Assembly (NCBI GenBank): GCA_033964015.1 | Contig: CM066921.1 | Location: 26,517,355 to 26,581,354 of the forward strand | Direction of reading: 5' to 3' | DNA length: 64,000 bases | DNA from: Scolanthus callimorphus | Lineage: Eukaryota > Cnidaria > Anthozoa > Actiniaria > Edwardsiidae | Shown here: piece by piece, positions 9,301 to 24,300 of the stretch | How positions within the stretch are numbered: the stretch's first letter is position 1 | Layout: each line of letters begins with the position of its first letter | Notes under the pieces: model-generated | The model's input: only the letters and a program-made list of their open reading frames with translations | Told to the model about the DNA's origin: nothing | Databases searched by the model: none | Translations under genes and position numbers: made by a program

Positions 9301-12300
9301 ACAACTGCTAAGGTCGAGCACTGTACTTACAACTGTCAGGAGATCGTCAAGGCTGAATATGTCTCCTGGAATACCAGAGTCCTTGATTTCATTGTCTCTG
9401 GCATTGATCACCTATGTAATCACAATACACATGTAACTATATATCATCTGCATAATTACTAGTTATAGATAGATAGATAGATAGATAGATATGTTTAATG
9501 TATCTCTTGCAGCCGAAGCTGAATTACAGATACGGTCAGCAAACAGTTAAATTACATTACAGGCTAATAAATACATAATAGAATACATAATACATAATAC
9601 AATGCTTTTGAGTGGCATACTGCAGAAATCATGCATAACTTGTGTTTTCTGAGTGTGTACATGCTACATGTAAGAAAATACAAGGGACAAGTGGTATTTT
9701 CTGTGCACAGTATTGCCATGGGAATTCATTACTATTTTATACCACCGACAGTCCAAAAAAAGGCACTTGGTCATTCTTGCACTGACCCTTCCGATATTAT
9801 TCTACATTCATGCTACTAAGTAGATTAGCAAATCCACCAACTTGAAGAAACTTACCCTTAAATGTTTTAGTGTTGATAATCACCATGAATACTACTCAAC
9901 TTGTTTTCTTTTAAAGATAAATGCTCCTGCAAACAAAGTTAAACCATTGTGAGAAATGTTATGGAGGAGAATGGTAATGTTATGACAGGAAGAGCAAACT
10001 GTGGTTAGCGATTCAGAAACAGTGAACTCAGGGATGCCAACTCTCCCAGTTCTACTGGGATTTTCATTTTTTTCACAAAACGATGTCCTGGGAAATCAAG
10101 GCAGACCAAATAAATTTTCCCCCTTTGAGATGGCAGGATTAATTGCCCAGCTATAATGGCTGATTGACACTAGCTCCGACTTCACGAGGGGTGTGCTTGA
10201 AATATAAGATTAGAAATATGAGTAGTATGATTAGTTCCTTAATCATACGCTTAGACACAGTCAGTACCGACATATAGTCAAAAGCAACAAATTTATAGCG
10301 GAGCTCCCACGGGCACCTGCGGAGCCCCATAGCTACATGCAGGAGAAAAGAAAACAACACAAAAGTGTATATGCATTGAACTATTCTGTCATGGACTTCC
10401 GGTTTAAGTACTTCTTTATTTGTAGTTCTGTCATCGCACAGGCAGTCCATGACCGTTTTATAGCGGAGCTAAATAAAAGGTTTATATCTTGGGAAGGGAT
10501 GAACCTCAGCCAACTTAACTTGGGTGAAGTTGTCTAAGCGACAAGGGGGGTGCAACAGGATGGTCACGTGGTATGACATCATTGATTACATCATCAAACG
10601 AGAAAAGGTTTATATCTAGGCAGTGTGGTATAACGTGAGAAAATGTTTATATCTTTGGAAGGGATGAACTTCAGACAACCAAACTTCGTTGAAGTTGTCC
10701 AAGTGGCAAGGGGGGTACAACTGCATGGTCACGTGGTATGACATAATCAATGACATCATCAAACCAGAAAAGGTATATATCTTGGGAAGGGGTGAACCTC
10801 AGGCAACCAAACTTGGGTGAAGTTGCCTATATGGCAAAGAGGGTGCAATGGCATGGTCACGTGGTATGACGTAATCGATGACATTGCCAAAGAAGAAAAG
10901 GTATATATCTTGAGAAGGGATGAACCTCAAAAAACCAAACTAAGGTGAAGTTGTCTAAGTGGCAAGGGGGTGTAATGGCATGGTCACATGGTTTGATGAC
11001 AACATCGATGACATGACCAACTTGGGTGAAGTTGTCAAAGTGGCAAGGGGGTACAACGACGTGGTCACATGGTATGATGTCATCAATGAGGTCATCAAAC
11101 CAGAAAAGGTATATACATCTTGGAAGGAATGAGCTTCAGAGAACCAAACTTGGGTGAAAATAATATATAGATTTAGGCACTGCCTAAAAGCGGAGCTCCC
11201 AGTCAATGTTATGCCATTTATCAAGCTTGGCATCATCGTTGATGCCTCTGGTGACCTAGACAATTCTACCAAAGTGGTTGTCTTAGAGCCTTCCCTTCAC
11301 GAGAAATAAATGTTTCAAACATAGATGACGTCATCAGTCAAATCACGTGACCATTTTGTTCCGCTCCTCTGGTGACCTAGACAATTATACCCAAGATTGG
11401 TTATCTTAGAGATTTCCCTTTACCAGATATGAATTTTTCGAGCAAGGATGGCGTCATCGGTGACGTCACTTCACGTGACCACTTTGTTTTGATCCTCTAA
11501 TGACCTAGACAATTCTACCCAAGTTTGGTTGTCTTAGAGTATTCTCTTAAGGGTGTTCGGAAGCTTGGTTACTAGGGAAATTTGAAACAGCTCTAAAATT
11601 CGGCGACACTTTACTCAATCATGACCAATTTTGCGCCATGACATCATCAAAGGACAACAATACCAACGATGACATCATCGGGCCACGCCCATGGTCACGT
11701 GACCGGGAGTAGAAAAAATACTAATTTGACTTCAAATAGACGTTTTTCGAATATTTTTTGCTATAGATATATTTTTCATGAGCATCTTCATAAAGTTAAG
11801 TATGGATTTGCAATTTCGATTTAAAATGAGGAAATGATGAGTGCACAAAGTCGTGTTTTGGCTGTTTTAGTTATAACTTTCGCAATTGTTATCCTAAATG
11901 CAAATCCATACTTAACTTTGTGAACATTATGCTTTTCTATCGATTTGCTTTAAAATATTTGCGAAATATTAAGATTCACGGGAGAATTAGTGTTTTAAAG
12001 AAACAGGAATTGATGCGCTAGGAGGCTTGGTTACCAAGGAAGTGTAAAACAAATTCATATTTTATTTTCCACCAGAAAATAGAAATCAAGCAACCAATGG
12101 AAGAGAAATACATCATAACATTGTTTAAGAAGCAAAAAGAAAGTTCAATCCCGAGAAAGCAAAAAATCAAAAAAGAAAAAGAAGCGCATGCATGCAGGGT
12201 TTGAACTGGTACCTTCTGTTTTCTAGCCCAAGACCTTACCAATGGGCCACAGAGGCTTGTAGGATAATGTGTTATCAGAAATTGTATATAAACCTTCACT

Positions 12301-15300
12301 CGAGAGACTGCAAGTGCGTAGACTGTGCGTAGACTGAACAATTTAGGCATTTTAGACTGTTTCTTTCTTCTTTAACGCCGTAGAAACAATAACGGTATGA
12401 TTTCCTAGCATGGTATGATTTTCTACTATACGAAGTTGCTAATTACTTTTCAAAATGGTTAATTTTTGTCAAAGTAGCCAACTTTTTCGATCGCCGAACG
12501 GGCGCAGAACGATATTTTCTCTTCAGAAAAGCTACAAAAAGTAAAGAACTCCAGAAAAACTGAAATGCAATAGATCCCGTACGAAAACGTCAGGCCTTTC
12601 GTAGATCTTACGCGGGTCTTCATTATGTCTACATAGTCGAGGTGCAGGCCAAATGGGGTAAAATTTCAAGTCTGCAAGACTGCCGTCCGCCCAGGAGGGT
12701 TTACCGGAGCCGTTCCTCAAAAAATCCGTTCCCCATAAAGAAAATCTGCTGGCTGGAAATTAGAGACCTTCCTGGCTGAGATTTTTAATATACTGGTTCC
12801 CGGCTAGGAAATTTAACCAAATGTTACACGTCCTGGCTGGATTTCTTAACCGCATGCTGGCTGCTCGTTGTTGGCTGTTGTTGCGTAATGTTGACTTCAT
12901 TATTTAGCTGGCAAGTACTTCACTTCCGCCGGCCGATCTAGCGAACGTAAATTATTAACGAAACACAATCAGGTGTCAATGACCAATGACTGCAGTTTTG
13001 GCTGTCACAATGACAGTTTGAATAAGGGTCTGGAAGGCGGTTGGGCCAAGTTAAGAATGGCGGCCGCTCGCTCGTGGTCCCCTTTCCCTTTGTGCTTGCT
13101 ACGAAAGCTAAGGATAGCGAGCTCAATAGATATTTAGTGCCCCAGAGCTTAGACAGAGTACAGCCTGTGTTTCACCCTATGCATTTACGTAAAGGTAAGA
13201 TTGTATTTGCCTTTTTCAAGATCGTATGCTCAAACGAGTATTTCAGTCTTTGTGATAATGTCACTGTGCAATTTCGCAGAGTCGAATTATTGAGGTATCA
13301 AGTTTGGGCTCCTGATCAAATTTAGTGAAGCCGGGGTGCCGCAGAGTGTTGGGTAAAGTTACGCGGTTTCTTATTGAGGTAGGGGCGCGCAGTGAGTCAG
13401 GACGTCCATAAGGTAAGAACTTCTCTGACGCGACAAGGAAGTACATAATGCATATACTAGCATTCTCTCTTCAACGAAGGTCATTTGATGTTTAGTCGAT
13501 TTTTACTTCACGACATATCTTACTTGTCAAGCTTTTTGTTGTTTTAAGAAAATCTAAAGTTAATATTCAATTCACGGTTCGATATATGCCAGATACTTTT
13601 CATCTGCTCCTCGTTCATGTATTCTGGTATGATGTTAATTGAGCAACTGCAAGTAGCTCCTACAGAAATGTTTGTCAGGCAACTGAATCTATAGTAGCAA
13701 TAGCTTTTTTTGGGGAGACCCTCCCTCATGTGAATAGTCTCTGGGATAACCCTGTGTTTGGATGTTTCCGCGCAGTGTCCCCTAGTTTTTTCAGCAATCA
13801 CACCGCAGTGGAAAACAGATGGGTATTCATTGATCTAAGGAAGCAGTGCTAATTGCTTTGTGTGATGTAGCTTACACAACGGTATCTTTTGATAAGGGAC
13901 ATTTTTTCGGTAGATAATAAACTTGTCAATCAAATGGGTGCTCACTTAGCAACTTCGTTCTTCTTTCTACGAACTTCTACGACGTACATGGATTACCTTT
14001 CTGGTCAACATTTAGCGTTGTTAAGTGGCTAAGTGAATGAATATTAATATTTTGCGTTGGCAGAGGAGTATTGCCAGTCTGCCGAAAGTTTTATCTTTCC
14101 TTATTAGTAACAGAAGTCTCCGGGATGCTTGAGATGTTTCTAGCACACCGCAAAGGGAAGTCAAACAATTCGCTACTCAACCCTTAGATAACAAAGCACA
14201 AAATGATAATAAGCGGTTCGACCAGCTTGAACAATAATTGTAGACGATCCTGCTCAAGTCCAAATAATGAGTAGAGCATGTTTTGCAACCATAGTGTGTA
14301 TTTTTAAAATGTTAGTCATCGTTCTACTTTTGTACGAACTTCTAGAGTCTCACATGAAAGGCCTTTCTGGCTATGTCGGCCATATCTAAACAAACATTCT
14401 ATGCGTAGCATGCTAGCTTAGTGAACAATATTAGCTACAATGTGCTCTACATGAAAATTTGATCAAAAATTGACAGTCTTTCGAAATTTCGCGAAACATA
14501 ATTTACAAGCTATCTGAGGATGAAACCGTATGGACCGTGGGTCAAAATAACCGTGAAGCAAAAAGATAACCCATTTACGGATCGAGAGCCTTAAAAAACC
14601 ACACCCTTTTCCGCGGCTTTAGTTATTTGTGATTGAGTTCAAATTGGGGAAATTTGCATTTCATGCCACTCAAGTGGACGATTTTTTTTATCTTTGTTTT
14701 AGTCTTTCTGGGTAAAATATGCAGTGCATTTTAGTGTTACAGCAAAAATGTTTACGAACCTTCAACGTTGTTTTAGGTTTGCGAACTTTATGCGAGTAAC
14801 ACTTATACTTGCATTTCATGGCACTCAAGTGCACGATTTTTTTATTTTTGTTTTAGGCTTTTTGGGTAAAATATGTGCATTTTAGTGTTACAGCAAAAAT
14901 GTTTACGAACCTTCAACGTTGTTTTAGGTTTGCGAACTTTATGCGAGTAACACTATACTTGCATTTCATGCCAGTCAAGTGCACGATTTTGTTATTTTTG
15001 TTTTAGGCTTTTTGGGTAAAATATGTGCATTTTAGAGTTACAGCAAAAATGTTTACGAACCTTCAACGTTGTTTTAGGTTTGCGAACTTTATGCGAGTAA
15101 CACTATACTTGCATTTCATGCCACTCAAGTGCACGATCTTTTTTATTTTTGTTTAGGCTTTTGGACTATGTGCATTTTAGTGTTACAGCAAAAATGTTTA
15201 CGAACCTTCAACGTTGTTTTAGGTTTGCGAACTTTATGCGAGTAACACTATACTTGCATTTCATGCCACTCAAGTGCACGATCTTTTTTATTTTTGTTTT

Positions 15301-18300
15301 AGGCTTTTGGACTATGTGCATTTTAGTGTTACAGCAAAAATGTTTACGAACCTTCAACGTTGTTTTAGGTTTGCGAACTTTATGCGAGTTACACTATACT
15401 TGCATTTCATGCCACTCAAGTGCACGATCTTTTTTATTTTTGTTTTAGGCTTTTGGACTATGTGCATTTTAGTGTTACAGCAAAAATGTTTACGAACCTT
15501 CAACGTTGTTTTAGGTTTGCGAACTTTATGCGAGTAACACTATACTTGCATTTCATGCCACTCAAGTGTACGATCTTTTTATTTTTGTTTTAGGCTTTTG
15601 GACTATGTGCATTTTAGTGTTACAGCAAAAATGTTTACGAACTTCAACGTTGTTTTAGGTTTGCGAACTTTATGCGAGTAACACTATACTTGCATTTCAT
15701 GCCACTCAAGTGCACGATCTTTTTTATTTTTGTTTTAGGCTTTTGGACTATGTGCATTTTAGTGTTACAGCAAAAATGTTTACGAACCTTCAACGTTGTT
15801 TTAGGTTTGCGAACTTTATGCGAGTAACACTATACTTGCATTTCATGCCACTCAAGTGCACGATCTTTTTTATTTTTGTTTTAGGCTTTTGGACTATGTG
15901 CATTTTAGTGTTACAGCAAAAATGTTTACGAACCTTCAACGTTGTTTTAGGTTTGCGAACTTTATGCGAGTAACACTATACTTGCATTTCATGCCACTCA
16001 AGTGCACGATTTTTTGTTTTTGTTTTAGGCTTTTTGGGTAAGATATGTGCATTTTAGTGTTACAGCAAAAATGTTTACGAACCTTCAACGTTGTTTTAGG
16101 TTTGCGAACTTTATGCGAGTAACACTATACTTGCATTTCATGCCACTCAAGTGCACGATTTTTTTATTTTTGTTTTAGGCTTTTTGGGTAAAATAAGTGC
16201 ATTTTAGTGTTACAGCAAAAATGTTTACGAACCTTCAACGTTGTTTTAGGTTTGCGAACTTTATGCGAGTAACACTATACTTACATTTCATGCCAGTCAA
16301 GTGCACGATTTTTTATTTTTGTTTTAGGCTTTTTGTTTAAAATATGTGCATTTTAGTGTTACAGCAAAAATGTTTACGAACCTTCAACGTTGTTTTAGGT
16401 TTGCGAACTTTATGCGAGTAACACTATACTTGCATTTCATGCCACTCAAGTGCACGATTTTTTATTTTTGTTTTAGGCTTTTTGGGTAAGATATGTGCAT
16501 TTTAGTGTTACAGCAAAAATGTTTACGAACCTTCAACGTTGTTTTAGGTTTGCGAACTTTATGCGAGTAACACTATACTTGCATTTCATGCCACTCAAGT
16601 GCACGATTTTTTATTTTTTTTATTTTTTACTTTTTCGGTAATATATGTGCATTTTAGTGTTACAGCAAAAATGTTTACGAACCTTCAACGTTGTTTTAGG
16701 TTTGCGAACTTTATGAGAGTAACACTATACTTGCATTTCATGCCAGTCAAGTGCACGATTTTTTTATTTTTGTTTTAGGCTTTTTGGGTAACATATGCGC
16801 ATTTTAGTGTTACAGCAAAAAATCTTTGAAAAATCCTGGGTTCCGTTGGTCAAGTTTGTGCGAACTACTCATTAAAACAAGTTCCATCCCATGTCTTCCC
16901 TGCTAGCAGAGGCCTCTTGTGATCCCATGCCATTTTCTATTGATAAATGTGGTTAGTAGTTTGTTCTCACGAGTGGTATTTGTATTCGTTCAATTTAGCA
17001 AATTCTTCCAACAGGTGTATGGAAGTAGTAGTGTTTTCCCCCATCTTCATATTAATATACCGAGCTCAATACAGGTTGCTTATTTGAGAATTGGAAATAG
17101 AGCATCGCGTAGTAGTAGTTCTATAGTTTCGATTCGCAAATCCCAATGCAACATTTTATTTTTGCTGGCTGCTGGCAAAAAGAGTACATTTAATCATTTT
17201 GGTGCTGGCTGGCAAATAACAGTACATCAGGCACATGGTGGCTGGCAACGCTTGTTACTCTAGGTGAGTGCTGGCTAGGAATAAAGTATAAAGGGCACTC
17301 CCTGGCTGGCTTTGAGGAACGGATGTTTTTTCCCACGAAGATTAATAATTAGCTTATTAATGGTTACAAGTACTCTTAAAGATGTTTTTGCTATGTTTTG
17401 ATTAAATAAGAGAAAATGTTCGTTGAGCCCTCCTGTCCGCCTCCAGAAGACATCACAGGAAATTTGTATTTCGATATCCGCTCATTGACTACAGGTTTAC
17501 CTGCCGCACGTCCAGAAAAGGTCTTTTTTTGAAGACATTTCTCAGTTTCACGACACAACTATGATGGCATACTTCATCACCTTTAGATTTGAAGCTAATT
17601 GAAACTGCAACAAACCTTTTCTGAAAACATTAGATTAACATTGGACTGGCTTGTTATGTTTGACTGCAATTGGTGTTTCGGTTGACCTTAAAATAATCTT
17701 CTGCAGTTCTGTTTTGAAAGTCGTTGCGCCAGCGGCCGACGCAGCTACGATCTAACAAGGTCGCGCAAAAATGATCTACGCACATGATGAAGAGTCCAGC
17801 GATTTCATTGTTTTTCTTCGCCCCATGTTCTCCCTTTCTGGATCGTATCACGCCCGCCGTATACTCAGCAACATATAAGGTGTCTTGGGTCTACATTTTC
17901 TACGTCTGACAGACTTCAGTGAATGAGGTATTAGCTCATTTAACTAGTCGCTAATTTTTAGATCGCGTAAATAAAACGTAGCGTTGATAGCTGATATGTA
18001 CAACTCGTTTTGAGAGGCATGCTCCTAGATTGATGGCGTGACTAAAACTATGCAAACTGATATTTGAACGCAATCGATTGGTTGTCTCGGTATACTGAAA
18101 TCCAATCTTGATTTTGAGTTTTGGCGCTCCTTTACTCGTCAGTTGAAAAGATCACAACATGCCTATGCCAAGGAAGCATTTGTCTCTTATCGGATTTCTC
18201 TAAGCGATTCCTTGGAAACTCGCCCTGTACAAGCAGAGGACAAACAAGTTAAAGCTAAGGAGCAATTCATCCTGCTCTTCAGGATAGGAACTAAACACTT

Positions 18301-21300
18301 TGATAGAGGTACCTTTGACGCGTGTGCCAAAAGAAGAGAGTGGGGATGTGCAGTATAAAAATCGGAGGTGAGATTATCTAGTTTGTTTGGTAGTTCTGAA
18401 GCTCTATATGTGACTTTGTGCTGTCTCTAAACATATTTGGGCTCATTAAATTTCTGTTAAAGAACGGAACACATTCCGCAGCACAGGATATTCTCTGTTT
18501 ATCGTTGCATGTTCAGGCCAGGTTGTAATTAACTTAATCAGTTCGTAGTTGATATAAGAAAGATGGGTAATCTTTGAAATTTCGAATGCGCTTCCTAGCC
18601 AAACGGAAACTATATGTGGATATGAGAGGCAAAAATGAAGTAATAATTTTAAAGCCGTTTTTAGTCATGCCAAAAGTAGTCGTTTATCCTTGCGTGTTTA
18701 GATCACGTTGTAATTGGCAATTTTGAGGTCTTATCTCAAAATTAATTTTCCTCGGGCGCCTTTAGTCTTTGAAATAGAACGGTTTGAGTGACAGCTTGAG
18801 GAGTCTTGAGTTTCGTGTATCAGTGTATTTGTTGCTTTATTAGCATAGGTTAAATAATTTGCACTTGTGCCAAGAAGCCGGTTTGTTCATTTTGCAAAAT
18901 TTCAATTTGTTATGTCACTAAATTTGGTGCGATTTGGTGCGCGTGTTCGCGCACTGCAGCCGACAATTATCCGTAACGTAACGCCAATCAATGTGAATTT
19001 TGAGCTGGTGTTTACAACTTGTGCATGACTGGATCAATCTACAACCCAAAGTTTCCACGAAATATGTTTTGCGTTTTTCTTCTCTTTCTTCTTCTTTTGA
19101 CACGCTAACATTATTGTTATCTTCGGCTTGAAATGGTTAAAATTCACCCGTGTTTGTACTCGATTGATGTATCACAGCAAAGACTTGTGATCCGTAATAA
19201 TTGTGTGCTGGGAAACCGCCTCTTGGGAAATAATATTTTCAGATAAAGAAGTACGAGGTCTGTACTGCTTGGAGAACTTGAGAACACCGGCTCAAAACAC
19301 TATGGACCAGACCAAAACACTATGGACCTATGTTGTTTTACTACTAGAGCGGAACATTTTACTAGGACTCAGCCAATCACAGGCCGTTATAAGAGTTGCC
19401 CTCTTCAAGTAGTAAAATGTTACGCCTCTTTTACCAAGTTCCTCAGACATCTGTTTCTGAAATTGTCAAAACAACAGCAATGTGAATGAAAAAACGTTCA
19501 CAAATGCCAACAGAAGTATTACTTTAGTTGATTTGTGTTGGATATATTTAGTTTTGATAGAAAATTCATCCATAAGCAAGCTAAGACTAACTTCTCAAGT
19601 TGGCACCAGTGTTGAACTGATGTTTGCATGTGTCGATTGACACAACACTGAGCACAAATACATTGCAGAGCTTGAAAGCTTCTGCTTCTGCACAACAACT
19701 TTATGATTAAGCCTGTAAAAAAGATACAATTTAACTTTTGCTGAGGGTCATGTGGACGTTTATATAAAGCAATAGTTTTAAATACTTGTCTTTGTCCTAT
19801 ACAGGACTAGTTTTTTTACTTTGACCTTTGCTCAGTCATGCGTGTATAAAAACCTTGATCAATAAATCATGATAAATACGCGAACATAACAGCTTTATTG
19901 AGAAATGTCAGCGCGATAGTCAGGGATAGGATATGTGACCATAATATTGAACCACGAAATAAAGAGGAGAATAATTTTTTCACAACTAATTATGGCAAAT
20001 TCACGCATAGGAACGGCCTCTAAAGTCCTCTTGTATTCTTTAAATGTTAATAAATGTTCGCTGAGGATTGCCTCGTATTTTGAAGCATTTTTGTTTGTGA
20101 CCTCGTCGTGTATTGTTACGAGAATGAGACTCTTGACGGGATGCGAGATTGGAGTGTTTTTGACAACGGAAAACAAAATCTATAAGCGCCGGTGACTAGA
20201 TTTACAATTCAAATTAAAGATCAGGATTGTTAAAACAAAAAAGCCCTGATTCTGAGACAAATGCATTGGGAGTTCGGGGTCTGTGCTGGAGAAAAACGTG
20301 CGAGTCAGAACCATGTATTTTAAGACGAGATCTCGGTACATTTTATGCGGCCGAAACGACACCACATCAAATCGACCGCCTCCGTAACATTTTACTGATA
20401 CTGCCAATCAAACAGGAATACACTTGGAAAATGTTGCTGTAGCTGTCGATCATTTCACTATGAACGTTGTTGCTGCAGTGGTTGATGAGCTCAACTGAAA
20501 GAGCCATGAAACACCAACACAAGAGCTACTACTCATCGCCAAGCGCTAAGGAATATCCACGGTGCTCGCGACTGGACCATTCTCGCTTGTAGCTCTCGAG
20601 GCGCAAAGGGCGAAAACAGCATCGCTAAATACTTCGAAATAATTTGTTAAAGGAAACAATTAGCGCTGCAAAACAATTTCGTTATTTGAATTGATTAAAA
20701 CACAAAATACCAGCACTCAAAAAGCTCACAAACCAGAATGAGCGGTGAAGCTTTTGCAGAGCCAGGCCGAGTTTGTTTCCTTACGAGTCAGTTAAAGGAG
20801 CACCTTTTTGTTTTCCTCATGGGAAGCAGTTGAGGAGCGTCCTAAATAATGAAATCCGATTTTTAAGTTATGAAATCCGATTTTTCGCGAGAGAAATGTT
20901 CGCTGAGAATTGCCTCGTACTTTGAAGCATTTTTGTCCGTGACCTCGTCGTGTATTGTTACGAGAATGAGACTCTTGACGGGATGCGAGATTTGAGTGTT
21001 TTTCACAACGGGAAACAAAATCTATAAAGCGCCGGGCCTAGATTTATAATTCAAATTAAAGATCAGGATTGTTAAAACAAAAAAGCCCTGATTCTGAGAC
21101 AAATGCATTGGGAGTTCGGGGTCTGTGCTGGAGCAAAACGTGTGAGTCAGAACCATGTATTTTAAGACGAGATCTCGGTACATTTTATGCGGCCGAATAC
21201 GACACCATACCAAAGCGACCGCCTCCGTGTAACATTTTACTGATACTGCCAATCAAACAGGAATAGACTTGGAAAATGTTGCTGTAGCTGTCGATCATTT

Positions 21301-24300
21301 CACTATGAACGTTGTTGCTGCAGTAGACTTGCTCCAAGTCGACCTCTCGACCAACACAAGAGCGCTAATGAATTAAAAATATATCCACGGTGCTCGCGAC
21401 TTGACCATTCTCGCTTGTAGCTCTCGAGGTGCAAAGTGCGAAAACAGCATCGCTAAATACTTTCGAAATGATTTGTCAAAAAAGGGAAACAATTAGCGCT
21501 GCTAAACGATTTCGTTATTTGAATCTATGAGTACACAAAATACCAGCACTCAAAAAGCTCACAAGCCAGAAGGAGCGGTGAAGCTTTTGCTGAGCCAGGC
21601 GAGTTTGTTAATTGTTTCCTTTTTTTGACAAATCATTTCGAAAGTATTTAGCGATGCTGTTTCGCTTTTTTGCGCCTCGAGAGCTAGCTACAAGGAGAAT
21701 AGCTGTATTCACACTACAGAGGAAAAACTCGTCTGAGACGAGTTTCTCGTCAGAAAAAGTTCCTTTCTTATGTCAATTCTACTCAGAAACCCTTGCTTGT
21801 TATCTGTCTAAACTTTCTTCTTCATAAAAATTGTTTTCGCTTGATCACAGAAGAACAGGGAACCATATTCAAGGCGAGAAACTCGTCTCAGACGAGTTTT
21901 CTCTAGTGTGAATACAGCAAATGGTCCAGTCGTGAGCACCGTGGATATATTTTAAATTCATTAGCGCTTGCGAGAATTCCAGTAGTAGCTCTTGTGTTTG
22001 TGAGAGATCGACTTGGAGCAAGTCTGCTGCTGCAGCAACAACGTTCACAGTGAAATGATCGACAGCTACAGCAACATTTTCCAAGTGTATTCCTGTTTGA
22101 TTGGCAGTTTCAGTAAAATGTTACGGACGCGGTTGCTCTGATGTGGTGTCGTATTCGGCCGCATAAAATGTACCGAGATCTCGTCTTAAAATACATGGTT
22201 CTGACTCGCACGTTTTGCTCCAGCACAGACCCCGAAATCCCAATACATTTTTCTCAGAATCAGGGCTTTTTTGTTTTAACAATCCTGATCTTTAATTTGA
22301 GTTGTAAATCTAGTCACCGGAGCTTTATAGATTTTGTTTCGCCGTTGTGAAAAACACTCAAATCTCGCATCCCGTCAAGAGTCTCATTCTCGTAACGATA
22401 TACGACGAGGTCACGGACAAAAATGCTTCAAAGTACGAGGCAATTCTCAGCGAACATTTCTCTCGCGAAAAATCGGATTTCATACCTTGTCAATTATTTA
22501 GGACGTGTCCTCAAATGCTTCCCATGAGGAAAATAAAAAGGTGCTCCTTACTGACTCGTAAAGGAAACAAACTCGCCTGGCTCAGCAAAATTTTCACAGC
22601 TCATTCTGGCTTGTGAGCTTTTGAGTGCTGGTATTTTGTGCTTTAATCAATTCAAATAACGAAATTGTTTTGCAGCGCTAATTGTTTCCTTTAACAAATT
22701 ATTTCGAGGTATTTAGCGATGCTGTTTTCGCCCTTTGCGCTACAAGCGAGAATGGTGCAGTCGCGAGCACCGTGGATATATGTTATATTATATTCCTTAG
22801 CGCTTGGCGAGAATTTGAGTAGTAGCTCTTGTGTTGGTGTTTCATGGCTCTTTCAGTTGAGCTCATCAACCACTGCAGCAACAACGTTCATAGTGAAATG
22901 ATCGACAGCTACAGCAACATTTTCCAAGTGTATTCCTGTTTGATTGGCAGTATCAGTAAAATGTTACGGAGGCGGTCGCTTTGATGTGGTGTCGTTTCGG
23001 CCGCATAAAATGTACCGAGATCTCGCCTTAAAATACATGGTTCTGACTCGCACGTTTTGCTCCAGCACAGACCCCGAACTCCCAATGCATTTGTCTCAGA
23101 ATCAGGGCTTTTTTGTTTTAACAATCCTGATCTTTAATTTGAATTGTAAATCTAGTCACCGGCGCTTTATAGATTTTGTTTTCCGTTGTCAAAAACACTC
23201 CAATCTCGCATCCCGTCAAGAGTCTCATTCATACACGATGAGGTCACAAACAAAAATGCTTCAAAGTACGAGGCAATCCTCAGCGAACATTTATTAACAT
23301 TTAAAGAATACAAGAGGACTTTAGAGACCGTTCCTATGCGTGATTTTGCCATAATTAGTTGTGAAAAAATTATTCTCCTCTTTATTTCGTGGTTCAATAT
23401 TATGGTAACATATCCTATCCCTGACTAGACTATCGCGCTGACATTTCTCAATAAAGCTGTTATGTTCGTGCATTTTGATCAAGGTTTTTATACACGCATG
23501 ACTGAGCAAAGGTCAAAGTAAAAAAACTAGTCCTGTATAGGACAAAGACAAGTATTTAAAACTATTGCTTTATATAAACGTCCACAGGACCCACAGCAAA
23601 AAGTTAAATTGTATCTTTTTTACAGGCTTAATCATAAAGTTGTTGTGCAGAAGCAGAAGCTTTCAAGCTCTGCAATGTATTTGTGCTCAGTGTTGTGTCA
23701 ATCGACACATGCAAACATCAGTTCAACACTGGTGCCAACTTGAGAAGTTAGTCTTAGCTTGCTTATAGATGAATTTTTATCAAAACTAAATATATCCAAC
23801 ACAAATCAACTAAAGTAATACTTCTGTTGGCATTTGTGAACGTTTTTTCATTCACATTGCTGTTGTTTTGACAATTTCAGAAACAGATGTCTGAGGAACT
23901 TGGTAAAAGAGGCGTAACATTTTACTACTTGAAGAGGGCAACTCTTATAACGGCCTGTGATTGGCTGAGTCCTAGTAAAATGTTCCGCTCTAGTAGTAAA
24001 ACAAGATAGGTCCATAGTGTTTTGGTCTGGTCCATAGTGTTTTGAGCCGGTGTTAGTAGAACTTTCTTTGACCTCTGTGGGTCTCGCTCGTCAAATTTGA
24101 CAACTGCGAATGATGTATTTCAGCTAGCTGTCAGAGTAAGAAGGATTTTTGCAGCTCAATAAAACTGGGGGCTCTACGAAATTTGTAATTGGCTTCTTTG
24201 AACTTTGGTGGAACGCCAAAATATTTGACAAAATTTGGTAATGGCGTTCACAGATTTGTTTGAAAAACAAATACCAAATTCGGTAGCGCGTGTATAATTA

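Noticed and set aside
14636..16830. Repeated plus-strand frames of about 87-99 codons
   Set aside because: Generated by the 146-bp satellite; identical peptides recur in shifted frames.
14636..16830. CRISPR-like array
   Set aside because: The units are contiguous satellite repeats without unique spacers, in a eukaryotic genome.
20180..23430. Paired open frames such as MLKQKSPDSETNALGVRG and MAVSVKCYGGGRFDVVSF
   Set aside because: They are the two strands of duplicated and inverted arms of the foldback element; no transposase or host-gene motif.
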